Both the position numbers and the translations under genes were made by a program. The notes below the pieces were generated by a model that saw nothing but the letters and a program-made list of their open reading frames with translations, did no database searches and was not told the origin of the DNA. A stretch of DNA of 64,000 nucleotides from Trebouxia sp. TZW2008 (Eukaryota; Chlorophyta; Trebouxiophyceae; Trebouxiales; Trebouxiaceae). Below, in pieces: positions 1 to 12,136 of the stretch. Every line of letters starts with the position of its first letter. Position 1 is the stretch's first letter. The stretch spans positions 1-64,000 of the forward strand of contig BDIU01000238.1 of the NCBI GenBank assembly GCA_002118135.1, given 5' to 3'.

Positions 1-1067
1 GAAATGAGAAGAACGTACACCTAAGCCATCATACTCAAACCAGTCAAGAGAGTCAGCATAAAGGAGCCAGGCATCAACAGTGTGCTGTTGTAATGAATAG
101 CTCTCCCACCCCAAAAAAAGAACGAAAAAAGGGTGTGTGCCTACCACCAGGCACGACGAACCCGCTACAACTGCGCATTGTTTTTATTTTTGCTTCCTTT
201 TCTGGAGGGCAGGGGTGGGGGGGGAAAGCTGTTGATTACAAACACGTATCAGTGCACACACATGCAACGACACAACCACAAGGGCAGTGTCAAAATGGGG
301 TGCATATTCAGTACGTCAATGCGATGCCAGACGAGCACAAGAGCAATCCTTGGTCCATCCGAAAGCCAGCAATAAACAATTTGTAAGGCAGCGGGCAGAT
401 CTGTCTGCAACATAAGGTCACAAGTGCATCTGTGTTGAAGTCTGAGCAGAATCACGCAATGAGAGCAACATCAAAGTCACTCTGTACACATCGAGTCGGT
501 GGCGGTGGAGTGTCAGGGTGCGCTATTGTTGAAGAAGTTCTGACCGGTGAAGCTAGGGCATCAGATGCTGTAAGTCAGTGGCAGTGTTGCTACGCCATGG
601 CGCAAGGTGGCCGGCTCCCGGGGTACACTTGCAATTGCCTGCTATGATTGACGGTCAATACAGTAGTAATGACTCTGAACGGGAAGCATCCCGTCTCGCG
701 AGCATTTCAAATGCTGGCAAGGAAGAGCTGTTTTTTTATTAATTTTTTCAGGTGTGAGAGCTATTCATTACATGTGCAGCCGTGAAACAGTCTGAATCCT
801 AGTCACACATGTAGCGAAAGAACCACAAGAGCAATGTTTAGTCCATCTGAAGACAAGCAGCAGCCAATTAAACGACTTGTAAAAAGCAGACACGAAAAGT
901 CTGCAAAAGAGGCTGGGAAGAGCTGTGTTGACCACTCGCTTTTACCCTGTCAGGACAGCACTAGACTTGCTGCCTGTCAAATTATCAGCTCATGATTGTC
1001 TAGGCAGCAACAGATAAGCATATAGGCTGCATGGGATATTTGTGTGGGTCAAGATAAGACTGGGCCC
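1..1067. other. 3' flank of ELP5, no gene seen
   Basis: No convincing coding exon was found on either strand. The stretch holds T/A runs, a 16 bp perfect inverted repeat (90-105 against 756-771), and two related copies of a dispersed sequence with the core ACCACAAG (about 255-290 and 803-850), which recurs near 53.95 kb. The leftmost part may be the end of a gene outside the window. Confidence 0.5.
90..771. repeat. 16 bp inverted repeat bounding a 680 bp segment
   Basis: GTAATGAATAGCTCTC at 90-105 is matched exactly by its reverse complement at 756-771. The segment between has no gene. This could be the ends of a small non-autonomous element or chance. No obvious target-site duplication was confirmed next to the ends. 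Confidence 0.4.
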
Positions 1068-4000
1068 CTAGATGTCTAAGTCATCGTCAGGATCCTCATC
1101 AGAATCATGCTCGCTTCCACTGTCCCGCACATACAGTATGTGGCCCAGGGCCCCTTCGCCAGTGCCTTTGCCCTGACCCCCAGCAGCCTTTGGCAGGTAG
1201 TCTTTGAAGTCGCCAGTTTGATATGCCTGACCAGCGCCTTGATGCTCATAGGGCAGCACCACACTCTGCCTGGCTGCTTGTTCCTGCACAGAAGCAGAGC
1301 CTTCATCACAGCCAAGCTCGTGAATGGGTGTCTTGAGTCGCGACAGTGTAAATGCCTGTCAGCATGTCTTACTTCATTTGCGTTGCTCATATGCATAAGG
1401 ACAGTGTGTGCTGCAGTTCAAATGAGAACGGTCAGAGCATGGGGGCAATGACCACATCATCAAGGCCGATAATGAGCGCATGATGCCCTAGCTGCCGAGC
1501 AATGCTGCCAGTCAAGTGAGCTGCACATTTCAATTTAATCAGAACAGTTCAGAATGCAATGACGGGTACAGACTGACAGGTGCATTGGCACTCAAGCTGA
1601 TGATTGCCATCAGCTACAAGCTAGCTGGGCAAGTCATGCACACCCAATAGAGATGAGATGCTGCTGTATATCAATGATGATTTATTGGTCCGAGATGAAG
1701 ATGCCAATTGCAGCACAGCTTTTGTATGAGTATGAGAGGAGGTGTCCACCATTGCTCAGCAAGAAGCTGACTGAGACACTGGTCAAAACTTGAGAACAGC
1801 TGTTGCTCACACGGACAGCACTGTCGGTCGATGGGGCTTGCACACCAGTACACAAGGCTAAACTGCCAATGCCAACATTTGCATGCAGGAAACAAGCTGT
1901 AAGTGGTGTCAAACAGTCAACTTACATGTGGACTAATGCCACCAGTGATGCTGAAGGTTGACACACATTTGCTACAGCAGAGATTGCTTTTGTCTGCTTG
2001 CAAAAGGCCAACATTCTGTTTTAGCAGAAATCATGTCCCAGTCTATTGTCAGATCAGCACTGTTGTATGGGGCAGAGACATGCACCCTAGCCAACATCAA
2101 GTGACTCTGCAGCTGGGTCCTTTTTATGAGCAGCCTACTCAGAGTCCATGTTTCAACTGCAAAATTTTTCGCAACATATCAAACATGGTCCATGAGTTTG
2201 CTGTGCAGCAATACGCCTAGGTGGTGTGGTAAGTTTGCAGGACGATAAATCATTAAATACCTCTTGTTATATCAAGTACAAGGCTGGAGCCTTAGGCCTA
2301 GAAATCTATCTGGTTTGACACTGTCGCATCCAACACTGAGATTTGTGCAATAGCCAGCTGTGTGCTGAGAACAAAGTGGCCTAGCAAGATAAGACGTGGG
2401 CCATACACCCTACGTTTGGGCAAGATTGTGCAAGCTACCATTAGTCTTATGTCCAATGTTATGACATTTACCTTGTCAGTGAGGGTGAGCTTCATGCCCG
2501 CTTGGCTGGTCAGCAGGGCCAGCCGTGCTTCCTCTTCTGCCTGAACCTGCCGCTCCTTGGCGCCTTGAGCTGCATTCTGCTCAGACTCTGCAGCCATGAA
2601 GCAAACTGTTGCAAGCATGTTGTGCCAAATATGTTCTGGCCGATACAATGCACTGATGACCAATTCAACAAGCAGGCAGACCATCGTATGAACAAGTGAT
2701 TATCATTCCGTCGTGCGAGTTGCTGATGCGGTCCAGACCACCAAGCTTTTGTGTCAAGCAATGTGCACAACATCAGCGCCTGTTTGAGGCTTCTGACAAA
2801 GTCTTCCACACTTGTGCAGTCAAGCATGCTGGCTGTTTCTAGACCTGTGATGAGTTATCAACGTGCAAGTGCCAATGCACTGCAGCATACCAAGCTTGTT
2901 GACAGCATGAGCAGCCAGCAGCTGGGCAGCGATGACCTTCTAAAATGGGGCAAAACTCTTTCTGCAGCTATCATGCGTGACCAACATAGAATTTGCAACT
3001 GCATGGGAACATACCAAGCTTGTTGACAGCATGGGCAGCCAAGAGCTGAGCAGTGATGGCCTCCTGAGGAGGGGCGAAGCAGTCCAAACCCCCTTGGGCT
3101 TGCAGGCTGTACAGCTCAGCCTCCACTCTCACTCGGCCTGTGTGGCGTTTGAGGTGTAAATGCAATTGGCCGTGAGGTGGGCCCTGCTGACCCCTGCTTA
3201 AGGCAGCCATCTCCTTTTGCAAGCCCTGGATGGGCTGCAGCAGCAGAGTTGCGCTGCAGATAGACGTGAGGGCTGCAACCACCTGAGGCGTGTGCAGGTC
3301 CTGCAGCCAGCCAGCGGGTAGTCGTGATGATCAGCATGCGCAACTGCCACAACGAATGACGTAATGGTCTGCAGCAGCAATATGGCACACAGAGGTGAGA
3401 GCTGCAAAAACCTACGGCGTGTGCTCATCCTGCAACCACGCAGCAGATAGGAAGTAATGACAAACATGCACACGTGCCACAATACATGATTGAATGGGCT
3501 TCAGCAGCAATGTGGCGCAAAGGGGTAACAGATGCAGACAGGGGTCAGGGCTGCAAACACTTATGGTGTGTGCACACCCTGCAGCCGACCAGCTGGTCAA
3601 TGATCTGCTAGCACGCAGAAATTGATGGCAGGCCAGGCTGTGGGAATTTGACAACCAATGCTGACCAGTTTTGTGATCATTGAGCACTCTGAACAAGATG
3701 ACTTAGAGCTTCAACAGGTCAGCAATGCACAAAGGAAGTCTGGCAGCGAGACTTGCAGAGTGTTTAAGATAGCACAGGTGTGAATGACCACCATACCTGA
3801 TGTAGTGTGGTACACAAACTGAATACATTTGGCCGCCTGCGCGCCTCAGCCAAAACACTTAACACCTGCAGAAGCCTTCTGTGTTACATGCAGGTCGTCG
3901 TGTCTTTATTTGGCAGACAACGTACTGTGTGGCACAGCCTTGAGCAGTTCAGCAGTTGAAGCAGGTTTGCAAGCAAAGCTGAGCCATGACTTGAGCTGAA

Positions 4001-4755
4001 CGCCACAATACTGTTTCACACGAGTGCAGACAGTGTGTAATGGTGATGTCAGGCCATGTATGCTTACCTGATGTAAGCCTGCATGCTGCAGCAAGCTGTC
4101 CACAGAATCCATAAACACATACCAAGTTGGCTGGTTGCTTGGATTGTCATGGCTCTGAGTGTCTAGGTGGTCTGCAATGACTTGCTGCACAATGTGCAGC
4201 CCTTTCTCTGCAACCGCAAAGCGACCATTTGGTGAGAGATTGACAGTCAGCCATCTTGCAGCATAAAGATGCAACATTGCGTGATTAAGTAGCACCTGCT
4301 CTCCATGCAACAGGGTCAGGTTGACTCTTGTCATTTAAGCTGCAGCAGCAATTCAAGTTATGTAGAATTGCGTAGGCAGACACGCTAGCAAGTCGAAGCT
4401 TGCAGACTTGCCTGAGCCAGCCAAAGGGGTCAGAGAAAAGATCAACAAGGTGTAGCTGCTTTGGCTGATGCAGATGTTGGATACTAGTGGGTGGCTGACC
4501 GAACGCAAGGACTAAGATACGAACGTCCGACCCACTGCGGCTCAACGACTTGATAACTCGAGACAGGACCTACAAAACGACGGAGGTATCGCTTAGCTTT
4601 GCTTTCAGAGGCAGCAGGTGGACAGTGCTGATGAGCACCTCACGATAAACGACTTGCTGACCCAACGATTGTAGATCGTCCTGTATCAGCAGGAACAAAG
4701 CTAACTCTGCATTATCTGACCTCGTAACACGCAGGTGGCGCACGGCTGCGTCCAT
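1068..4755 (-). CDS. ELP5: Elongator complex protein 5 (Elp5)
   Basis: Elp5 is a RecA-like-fold subunit of the Elp4-Elp5-Elp6 ring of Elongator, which supports modification of wobble uridines in tRNA. Exon 1 (4639-4755) opens MDAAVRHLRV and joins in phase to exon 2 (starting at 4569), which carries VRILVLAFG and DLFSDPFGW, the conserved Elp5 block. Further exons are seen near 4.1-4.3 kb (DSVDSLLQHAG), 3.02-3.2 kb (VRVEAELYSLQAQGG) and 2.48-2.59 kb (ending LTLTDK). The last exon (1068-1283) reads EQAARQSVVLPYEHQG and ends in the acidic SDEDPDDDLDI, typical of the family C-terminus. The join LTLTDK|EQAARQ is phase-consistent. Exons between 3.2 and 4.1 kb are not fully resolved. The end of exon 2 may use a GC donor (CAG|GCAAGT) or the GT four bases further on. 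Its introns contain exon-edge repeats. It is divergent from WDR43. Confidence 0.85.
2885..3080. repeat. Two-copy tandem repeat of an ELP5 exon edge
   Basis: The segment CAAGCTTGTTGACAGCAT plus about 60 following bases occurs at about 2891 and again at about 3015, a period of 124 bp. The right copy is the 3' end and donor region of the ELP5 exon reading ...LLAAHAVNK (minus strand). The left copy is diverged and lies in the next intron. Confidence 0.7.
3225..3610. repeat. Three-copy tandem repeat in ELP5 intron
   Basis: Related units start near 3229, 3363 and 3493, with a period of about 130 bp. Each contains a CTGCAGCAGCA-like core and, about 60-75 bp on, a GTGTGC...CCTGCA core (3290, 3419, 3568). 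They abut the 5' edge of the exon that runs leftward from about 3.2 kb. Confidence 0.65.
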
Positions 4756-4939
4756 GTATGCACTTTTTCGCTGAGGGCACATACAAGTGTCGGAGTTGTT
4801 TCGGAAAGACGATCGACCGCAAGGGTTGAATAACCTCGAGCCGTCGTGAAACGCTCGCAATTGCAGGTCAACGTTTCTTTGTGTAGGCCGCTGCTGTTCC
4901 AGCGCTAGCGATTGGTGGGCCGCTCGCCCAGCGTGGGGT
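4756..4939. promoter_or_regulatory. Divergent promoter region between ELP5 and WDR43
   Basis: The two start codons are 184 bp apart and point away from each other, so both 5' leaders and core promoters must share this gap. It is relatively GC-rich with CG dinucleotides. No clear TATA box was seen. The promoter role is inferred from geometry only. Confidence 0.55.
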
Positions 4940-7900
4940 ATGTCCGATCAACACAAATCACGTTGCAATTTCAATCCGGCTGGGACTACCTTACTTGTCG
5001 CTGGCGTCGAGGGCCGATTTCGACTTTTTGATACAAGTATGGGTCTTCGTTCTGCGTTTCTTGCGATCACAGCCTTATGTGTCAATGACCTGCGCTGACA
5101 TCAAAGCATGCTACGCAGGTACCGGCAGATTGCAAGTTGAAATTGCAAGCCGGGCAGAGGGAACTGAATCCGCCCAGCCTTGCACCTGTTTTGCCTGGGC
5201 TGCAGTCAAGCAAGAGGTACACATTTACACGCAGACACTGTGGTACCACAACTGTGAATGTGCTTTGACTGGCTTCTGCATCGCAGTCTACCAATGGCAG
5301 CAGTCCTGTCAAGCAGCTGGTCGTAGTGGGCACAGATGCGGGAGAGGTTGCAGCTTTTGACACAGCTCTAGGAGAGGAGCTCTGGCGCACACCTGACTGC
5401 CATCAGGGGTATGCTGCGCTGCGCCACTGTTAAAGTCGGCACTAAAAAGCTTGGAAGTCTTGCTTGCTCGTCTAGCTTCTGCATGTTGCTTAAAAGTGGC
5501 TCAAGGGTCTAGCGTGGGATGATTTGTTAATTTTGTTCTATCTCAGACTACATGGCATGATGATACACATCACCTCTGACAAACTGATGCTAGACCCTGT
5601 TGCATGCTGGTCTTGGCTTACACCGCAACAAGGTGCAAGCAGTGACTTGGTCCGAAATTGCAGAGGTGTGAGTGGCGTTGCTTGGGCAGGAGCTGGCAAT
5701 GACCAAACTGTGTTCAGCGTGGGAGCAGACAGCGTAGCTTGCAGCATCAACGCACTCACCGGCGAAGTACAAGACAGATTTGAAGCTGGCAAACATGCCC
5801 TGACTTGTGTCAGTTCAGCCTCAGGTATAGCAAACAATGTTCACACAACACCTCTCATGAGCACAAGTCTCAGATATTGCTGCCAGATGAGCCGTAGGCT
5901 GTCTCTTGTTTGGCTTTCGGCGTGCATGCAAAGCTTAGATGCCTGTATACTGCATCAACAAGACCATCAAGTTCAGCAAAACACAGCCCGTCTCAATTTT
6001 CCTTCAAAATCTGTCAGATCAGTCACCTGCATTGCTTCTGTTAATGCTGCTTTGACAACATGCTTATGATGTGCAGACGGGCAGCGGCTGCTGCTTGGGA
6101 GCTCAGGCTTGGCCTTGTGGGATGCTGCCAGCCAGCAGCGCTTGTATAAGTATGCAGGCCATGCGGTGAGTCATGCCAAGCTCAAACACCAATGTTTGTC
6201 CCTCAAAAAGCAGCGCAGCACATGTGACCACTTAGCATGCTAACAGCCTCAAAAGGCTGCATGCAGTGTCATGGCCACCAATACAAGTCAGCTGCACAGT
6301 GGCAGATATCACCATGCTGTGTCAGTCTACTGGCTTTAGCTTCAGCGATATGGTGGCAAACAGATGCAACAGATCTGCTTGTAGCTGCTCAATGAAAGAG
6401 ATGCACTTGCAGCTATGCATCCAGGCAAATCACTGTCTCACTTTACCTGGTGGTGCTGCAGACGCCAGCAGACGCTTTGGCCTTCAGCCCTGATGGTCAG
6501 CATGCCCTCTCCAGCAGTCGGTCTGAGCGCCATGTTGCAGTCTGGAAAGCTTCAGGCAAAGTCAGCAAGAAGAGCAAGGCGCCTGCAGTGCTGTTGTCCA
6601 TGGAGCAGCCACCAGCACAGCTAGACACAGCACCAGCGTCCCCACCTGCTGCCAAAGATTCTTTCAATGTGGTGGCCGTTTCCACGGCAGGCAGGCTATG
6701 TGTGTGGCTGTGTGAGGTTGGCGACGCTGTCAAAGCCACCTTAAGAGCTACCATTCAGATCGAGCAGGACTCCACAAGGTGAGATGCATCCTCAACCTGC
6801 ATTCGTTGGCTCCATGTGTTCTTTGTATGGCTCAAAGCTGCAGCGCACAGTGGGACATTTACACGGAAAATGGTTGTTTCCAGTGCTAGTGCTATTTTTT
6901 GGTTCCAGAGAATGTCAGTGACTACAAGCATGATGTGCATCCATCATGATGCTGCTCTTGGACCCATTTTGTTTTTCAGGAACGTTGCTGTTTGCAGAAG
7001 ACATGAGAGTCATGTCGCAACTCATGTATCTTCTCACAAAAGTTCTGGGTTGTAGGTCTGGCCAGCAGGAGCGCATCCATGTTGCACGACTGGAGACTGC
7101 AGGAGCAGGTACACTAGCTGAATCTGTCCTTGAGCTACACACAGCTTGCTTGTGGCCTTAGTGCCTGTTGCATTACACGCGACAGCATAAACAGTAGCTA
7201 CAGTCACTTTGACATAGCAGCAATTTCCAGATCAGGACAAGCAAGCTCATCACACATCTGTTGCAGCAGGGCAATGCATGCCTTTGCAGCAAAAACACAT
7301 TTGGTATTTGAGCATGAACATGACCACTCAAGAATGTTTGCCCAGCCTCATTCAGACAATCGGCTGCAAATCAGCAAAAATAGGGTTGAAATGTGTCAAA
7401 ATTGCTGTGCCACTTGAGCTGTCTTGCAGCAGTGTGGCTGCCAGTATCTTTCACAACTGCTTTACGATCAATGACGTCCATCTCACATGTTATGTGCAGA
7501 GGAGCAAGTGGTGGTGGCAAGAGGCTCCCTGGCCAAGCCAACCATTGAGCGCATCACACTGCCACCTACTGGGTCAGCGCCCGCTGTCATCAATCTACCC
7601 CCACAGCAGGTCAGCTCCCTTGTCCTGCCTTTCAACTTCAGCACGCATGTGGCTGATCACAGTTTTGTCAAGGCCGCATGGCTTGCCAATGTGGCATGCT
7701 TGCTGTTGGGAGTTGCTGTGGGTTCCTTGATCAAGTAATAGATCAGCCTGGAAAATGCAATGATGATGATTGCAGTTGATGACTGCATTGGGCTGCTTAG
7801 TTGAGAGCCAGTTGTGTGCAGATTCTGCCTTAACATGACCTTTACAAGGCTTGACAGTCAATATTTCTCAAAGTTAGTCAACATAAGTCAAAATTCATCT

Positions 7901-9769
7901 GAGCTTGAGCACCTTCTGGTGCTGCAGACAGACAGTGTCCTACTACGTGGCAAGCAGAAAGGCAAGCAGGCTACACAAGCCATCACCCACCCAGCCACCC
8001 CACCAGAAGCAGTGGGGGCTGACAATGCCGGTCATCCTGTCATGCTGAAACCCCAAAGCAGGAAGCGGCAGGCAGAGCAAGAAGAAGAGGCAGCTCTTGA
8101 TACCCAGCGGGCGGCACAACAGCAAACCCTGGCAGAAGTGCGACCGCAAGAAGGTCAGGAGGAGCAGGATGATGAGGTGACCCTGGAGCAGAGGGTCAAT
8201 GCTTTGCAATTGCAGCATAGGCCTGCCAGTGGTGAGTAGCCGCCATTCGGCCAGATTCTTTTGTCTTTTGGTTTTGTCTCTTGATTTTGTCATGTACAAG
8301 ACAAGAAGTCTTGCAGTCCCTGAGAATAGGTGTGGCAGCTGACAGTCTGATTAAATGGTCTGTTATTGCATTGAGCGCTGTCTTGTTTTGCCTTGCAGTT
8401 CCAGAAGCTATTCAGGCAAGTGCACTGCTTTGCTATTGGAGGTGTCTGTGCTCCTTTGTCATGACATCGTTTCCTTAAGGTTGGGACACTGAGCACTGTC
8501 TTGTTTCTCATCGCAGTTCCAGAAGCTGTTGAGGCAGCTGGGCCTGCTGGCAAAGCCACTTCGGTTGTTGTTCTGCTCAGTCAAGCTCTGCGGTCAGATG
8601 ACCATCATCTGTTGGAGAAGTGCTTTGCCATGAGCAATGACAAGGTGATTAAGAGCACTGTGCAGCAGCTGGCGCCCCAGGACGCAGCACGCCTGCTCAC
8701 AGTGTCTGTGCAGCGCTTGCAGTCCAGCCCAAAAAGGGGCAAGCAGATTGCAGCTTGGGTTCGCGCCCTGCTGCTGTTCCACACCGCCTACCTCATCTCT
8801 GCCCCAGGTATGTTGCCCTGTAGTCTTTGATTACACAATCTATTTGCTGTGCATAGCACATCGGTTCAGCCGATTGCTCTCGTTACTGCATGCCAGCGGA
8901 TCATGCTGAATTGTGAAGGTTTGCACGCATGCAGTCATGCCTTGTGTCCGGTGTTTGCCAATGCAGTGTTTGGGGATCTATAGTCCAGCATCAAAATTTA
9001 CCCTCACCAGAGGTGTCATTGCATGTCCTTGTGTATAATTGCATACAACCTGCTTGATGTCTTTTTCCATGCCGGCACAAGGGCGACAGCATCTTCCTTG
9101 CTTTCTTCTGATGACAGTCATGGGTGGATACGCAGGTGTGCAGGGCAGCTTGACAGGGCTGTATCAGGCCATAGAGGCCCGCCTAGCGCTGTACAAGCCC
9201 CTGGTCTCCCTGCAAGGCCGGCTGGACCTGGTGCTGGCACAGACAGCGCCTGTTGACCCACTAGCCTCCCACTTGGCTGCTGGCCCCCTGGTCAGTTCCT
9301 GTGCCGCTGTTAAATGCTGCAACTAATTAATGCAAATCAGCAGTGGTGCTGTCTTTTGCAAGACCTTCCTTGGTCAGGACCTTTTCATACAATTGGGATA
9401 CAATCGTTGCATTCTGACTGCAGCAACACCCCTGAGTGTGAACAGTTCGTTACAAAGACAGCTTCCTTTTTTATTTAAGCAGGTGTTATAAGGAGACATC
9501 AATGTACATGTACCGCATCCGCTTCTCCAATTTGTGTTGAGAACATTCTGCAGGCATGGGGATAGTTTGGGGAGGCAAGGCAAGTCTTGACACACTGCTG
9601 ATGCATACAGATACATCATGATGAAGGAGATGAGCTGGAAGAAATGGAAGCGGAGGACATGTTAGCATTGCAAGGCGCACCTGTTGTGCAGTCAGATCTT
9701 GAGGACAGTGATGCTTCTGAGTCAGATAGTGCGTCTGACATGTCAGACGACGAGTCAGAAGGAGAATAA
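4940..9769 (+). CDS. WDR43: WDR43/Utp5-type WD40 protein of the SSU processome
   Basis: This is the t-UTP/UtpA subunit (yeast Utp5, human WDR43) that acts in the nucleolus on pre-18S rRNA processing. Exon 1 starts MSDQHKSRCNFNPAG with a WD40 blade (LLVAGVEGRFRLFD). Later blades include QLVVVGTDAGEVAAFD, GVAWAGAGNDQTVFSVGADS, GQRLLLGSSGLALWDA and ALAFSPDGQHALS. An acidic/Gln-Glu linker lies near 8.0-8.24 kb. The Utp12 domain follows: VLLSQALRSDDHHLLEKCF (8.55-8.81 kb), then GLYQAIEARLALYKPLVSLQ, which aligns with the WDR43 tail helix (9.12-9.29 kb). The last exon is Asp/Ser/Glu-rich and ends SDDESEGE with TAA at 9767-9769. At least 10 exons were seen and not every junction was resolved. The 5' exon beginning VPEAVEAAG has a diverged tandem copy 118 bp upstream. 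Confidence 0.88.
8371..8545. repeat. Two-copy exon 5'-edge duplication in WDR43
   Basis: Acceptor plus exon start occur twice: an acceptor AG ends at 8398 and another at 8516, each followed by TTCCAGAAGCT. The period is 118 bp. The right copy continues into the long Utp12 exon. The left copy diverges after about 30 bp. Both retain a usable-looking AG. Confidence 0.75.
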
Positions 9770-10245
9770 GCGTGGTGTGACAGCGCTGTCATTGATCTGA
9801 ATGCTTCAGTTGCTTGACTGTATGAATGTACTGAAGATTGTGTTGCAGTTTTGGCTTGCCTGGACGTGAGTCATTTACAAAAGTCTGTTAGGGGTGTGGT
9901 TACGACAGATCAAGGTGTCAGTTGATCAGCCATAGGAGGTCGCACAGAGATTCAACAGCGTTAGCTAGCATTGACACCAGATTATAAGACAAGAAGCAGT
10001 GCATCAAAAGATGCCCTGGATTTATCTAGAATCAGGCAGAATGTGTTGTCTGTGGCAAGGATTGATTGAGGTATCAATACGAATTGAAGCCGCATCGACA
10101 AAGGCCTGCTCGAAAGCCAAGACATCATTCTCTCTGGCCACCAGAAAGCAATGACATGCATGCAGGTTGAGTCATCGCGCAGAGCATGCACTGTCGTCTC
10201 AGCATTTTCTGCGCTGCAAAGCGTTTTGTCGCTGATCACAGCAAG
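9770..10245. other. Intergenic, 3' flank of WDR43
   Basis: About 480 bp with no supported exon. It should hold the WDR43 3' UTR and the promoter of the next plus-strand gene. Confidence 0.5.
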
Positions 10246-11703
10246 ATGCGGTCTCTTCTGCTGCGCAAGAGCGCAAGCCATACACTGCAGCAGGCCCGCT
10301 CAGTCTCCTGGTTGTCCTGTGGGTGAGGGATTGCTTTGAAGAGCGCTGGAATTTTCCTTCTTCTGTCTGCGATATTGCGCGACAACCATCGTGATCTGCA
10401 GGATTACTTCTGACATTTTGAACGCAGCCTCTGCACCCGAAGATGTTGACCCACCTGGTACGTCGCTGACACTGCCCAAGCAGTGTGCACGCACTCTGAA
10501 CGCTTGCAACGCCTGCCAACATGAGCGGTCATGGCGTCCAGCAATCTGCAATCACACATGTGTGCTGCAGGTGCCACTGCGGACCGCTTGATTGTTCCAG
10601 TCGGCCCCACAGGCTTCACAGTACAGCCTACGCTGCAATCAAGCTTGACTCATCAGACAGACATGCCTTTCAGCTTTGGCAAGACGGAAGTCTGGCAAGC
10701 CTTCAACAAGGCTCCAGACGACAACCCTCCTGATCAGCCCAAGACCACATTGGACCGTCAGGATGTGCCTCCTACCAAGCCTGGCATGGATGCTCCAAAC
10801 AGCCCTGATGCCACCAACCCAGAAATCGACAGATCCGATTACACTGCACCAGGCACCAACCCAGACGTAGCTGAAAATGACCAGGACTCATACAAGCCTA
10901 GTCAGGACAGTGTCGATGATCTGAAGAAGAGAGGCAGGAGTGGCAAAGGCAAATTGCCAGGCTCTGGTGGGGCAAAGGCAAGTGGTGGCCAGCCACAGGT
11001 GCCTTTCAGCACAAGAGCCGTGTCAACGCTACAGCGTCTTGGCAGAGGATCTTTCAGCACAGCAGGGCGCCCTGCGTCATTCCATGTGTATGCCACAGCA
11101 CCTGACAACGAGGAGGCCAATGTTGGCAAAGATCAAAGTGCAGGTGCAACGGTGCGCTCATTGCTCACAGTTGTCAGTGTCAGTCAGTATGCTTGTCATA
11201 GCTCAGAAGCGTTAGCAGTTCAAGCAAGTTGCGACACCTGTCAGGCTCCTCAGCACAGTCTGCATTGAGCAGGGCAGGTGGTTTAGCCGCTGACGAGTGC
11301 CTGCTGTACTCATGCAGTCAGTTCTGCATCAGTCTTATGCTCGAATCTTGTGATGTCTCACTCCAGAAGCAGCATCGAGGTGAATGCGCACTCTCTTTAT
11401 TTCTTTGTATTTTGATGATCATCTGTGCAGCTTGATATAATTCATGTGATCATGTGTATGTTGGTGCAGCACCCCAATCTGCCTGGGCGAAGTCCTGATG
11501 ACATTACAGACAAGTCAGATGCGCCAAAAGGTTTTGACCCCAACCCAGATCTGATGGAAGACCAGTCAAATGCCAACGCACCTAAGAACAGGAAAGCCGA
11601 AGAGAAGGGTGAAACAGTGGATCAGGACAACACTGTATCAAGCTCTTCAGAGCAGCCCAGAAAATCACCTGAAGATGTAGCTCCTGAGCAAGCAGGCAGT
11701 TGA
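10246..11703 (+). CDS. Unrecognised protein, probably mitochondrial
   Basis: Four exons join in consistent phase. Exon 1 starts MRSLLLRKSASHTLQQARSV at 10246, an Arg/Ser-rich amphipathic leader typical of mitochondrial import. Exon 2 (about 10403-10455) reads ITSDILNAASAPEDVDPPG. Exon 3 (about 10571-11152) reads ATADRLIVPVGPTG, then long Pro/Asp/Asn-rich segments with SFGKTEVWQAFNKAPDD, then FSTRAVSTLQRLGRGSFST. Exon 4 (11471-11703) reads HPNLPGRSPDDITDKSD and ends EDVAPEQAGS. Total is about 320 residues, strongly hydrophilic and probably disordered, recalling LEA-like proteins, but no domain is recognised. The repeated R-x-F-S-T pattern in mid-protein looks like a second presequence-like stretch, which is odd. 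The gene model is good; the function is unknown. Confidence 0.65.
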
Positions 11704-12136
11704 TTGTACACAGCTTGAGCAATCGAGATTGACGTTGATTTGTACGCATAATTTGCCTGATACATTGCACGTGGTCAGTCTTGTGCTTGCCATTGTTGTT
11801 TTACACGAAGTTGGCAAAGCTGGTTCATCCGCCATTTCTCAGCCTCATTGCTCTCGTTTCAACAGCATGGTATGTGGTGCATGAAAAGGAAAGCTGGGAG
11901 TTGTTGAAAAGTCTCGAATGGGATGATGTGTAGGCAGACGCCTTGAACTATCAACAACTACGATGCATAACAATGCAGATAAACTGACAGACCGTACACA
12001 GATCGAAAAGGGGGTCTTGAGTGTGTCATTTCCGGGAAACCGAAGCAAAAGCAGTACAGAACGGTGCACACGCTGCTGAAGAAAGTGGTGGGCATACAAG
12101 CTATCTAAAAAAGATTTGGCTGGGGTTTCTAATCAT
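11704..12136. other. Convergent intergenic region
   Basis: Lies between the 3' ends of the unknown mitochondrial gene (+) and CDKA (-). No exon was seen; presumably both 3' UTRs. Confidence 0.5.
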
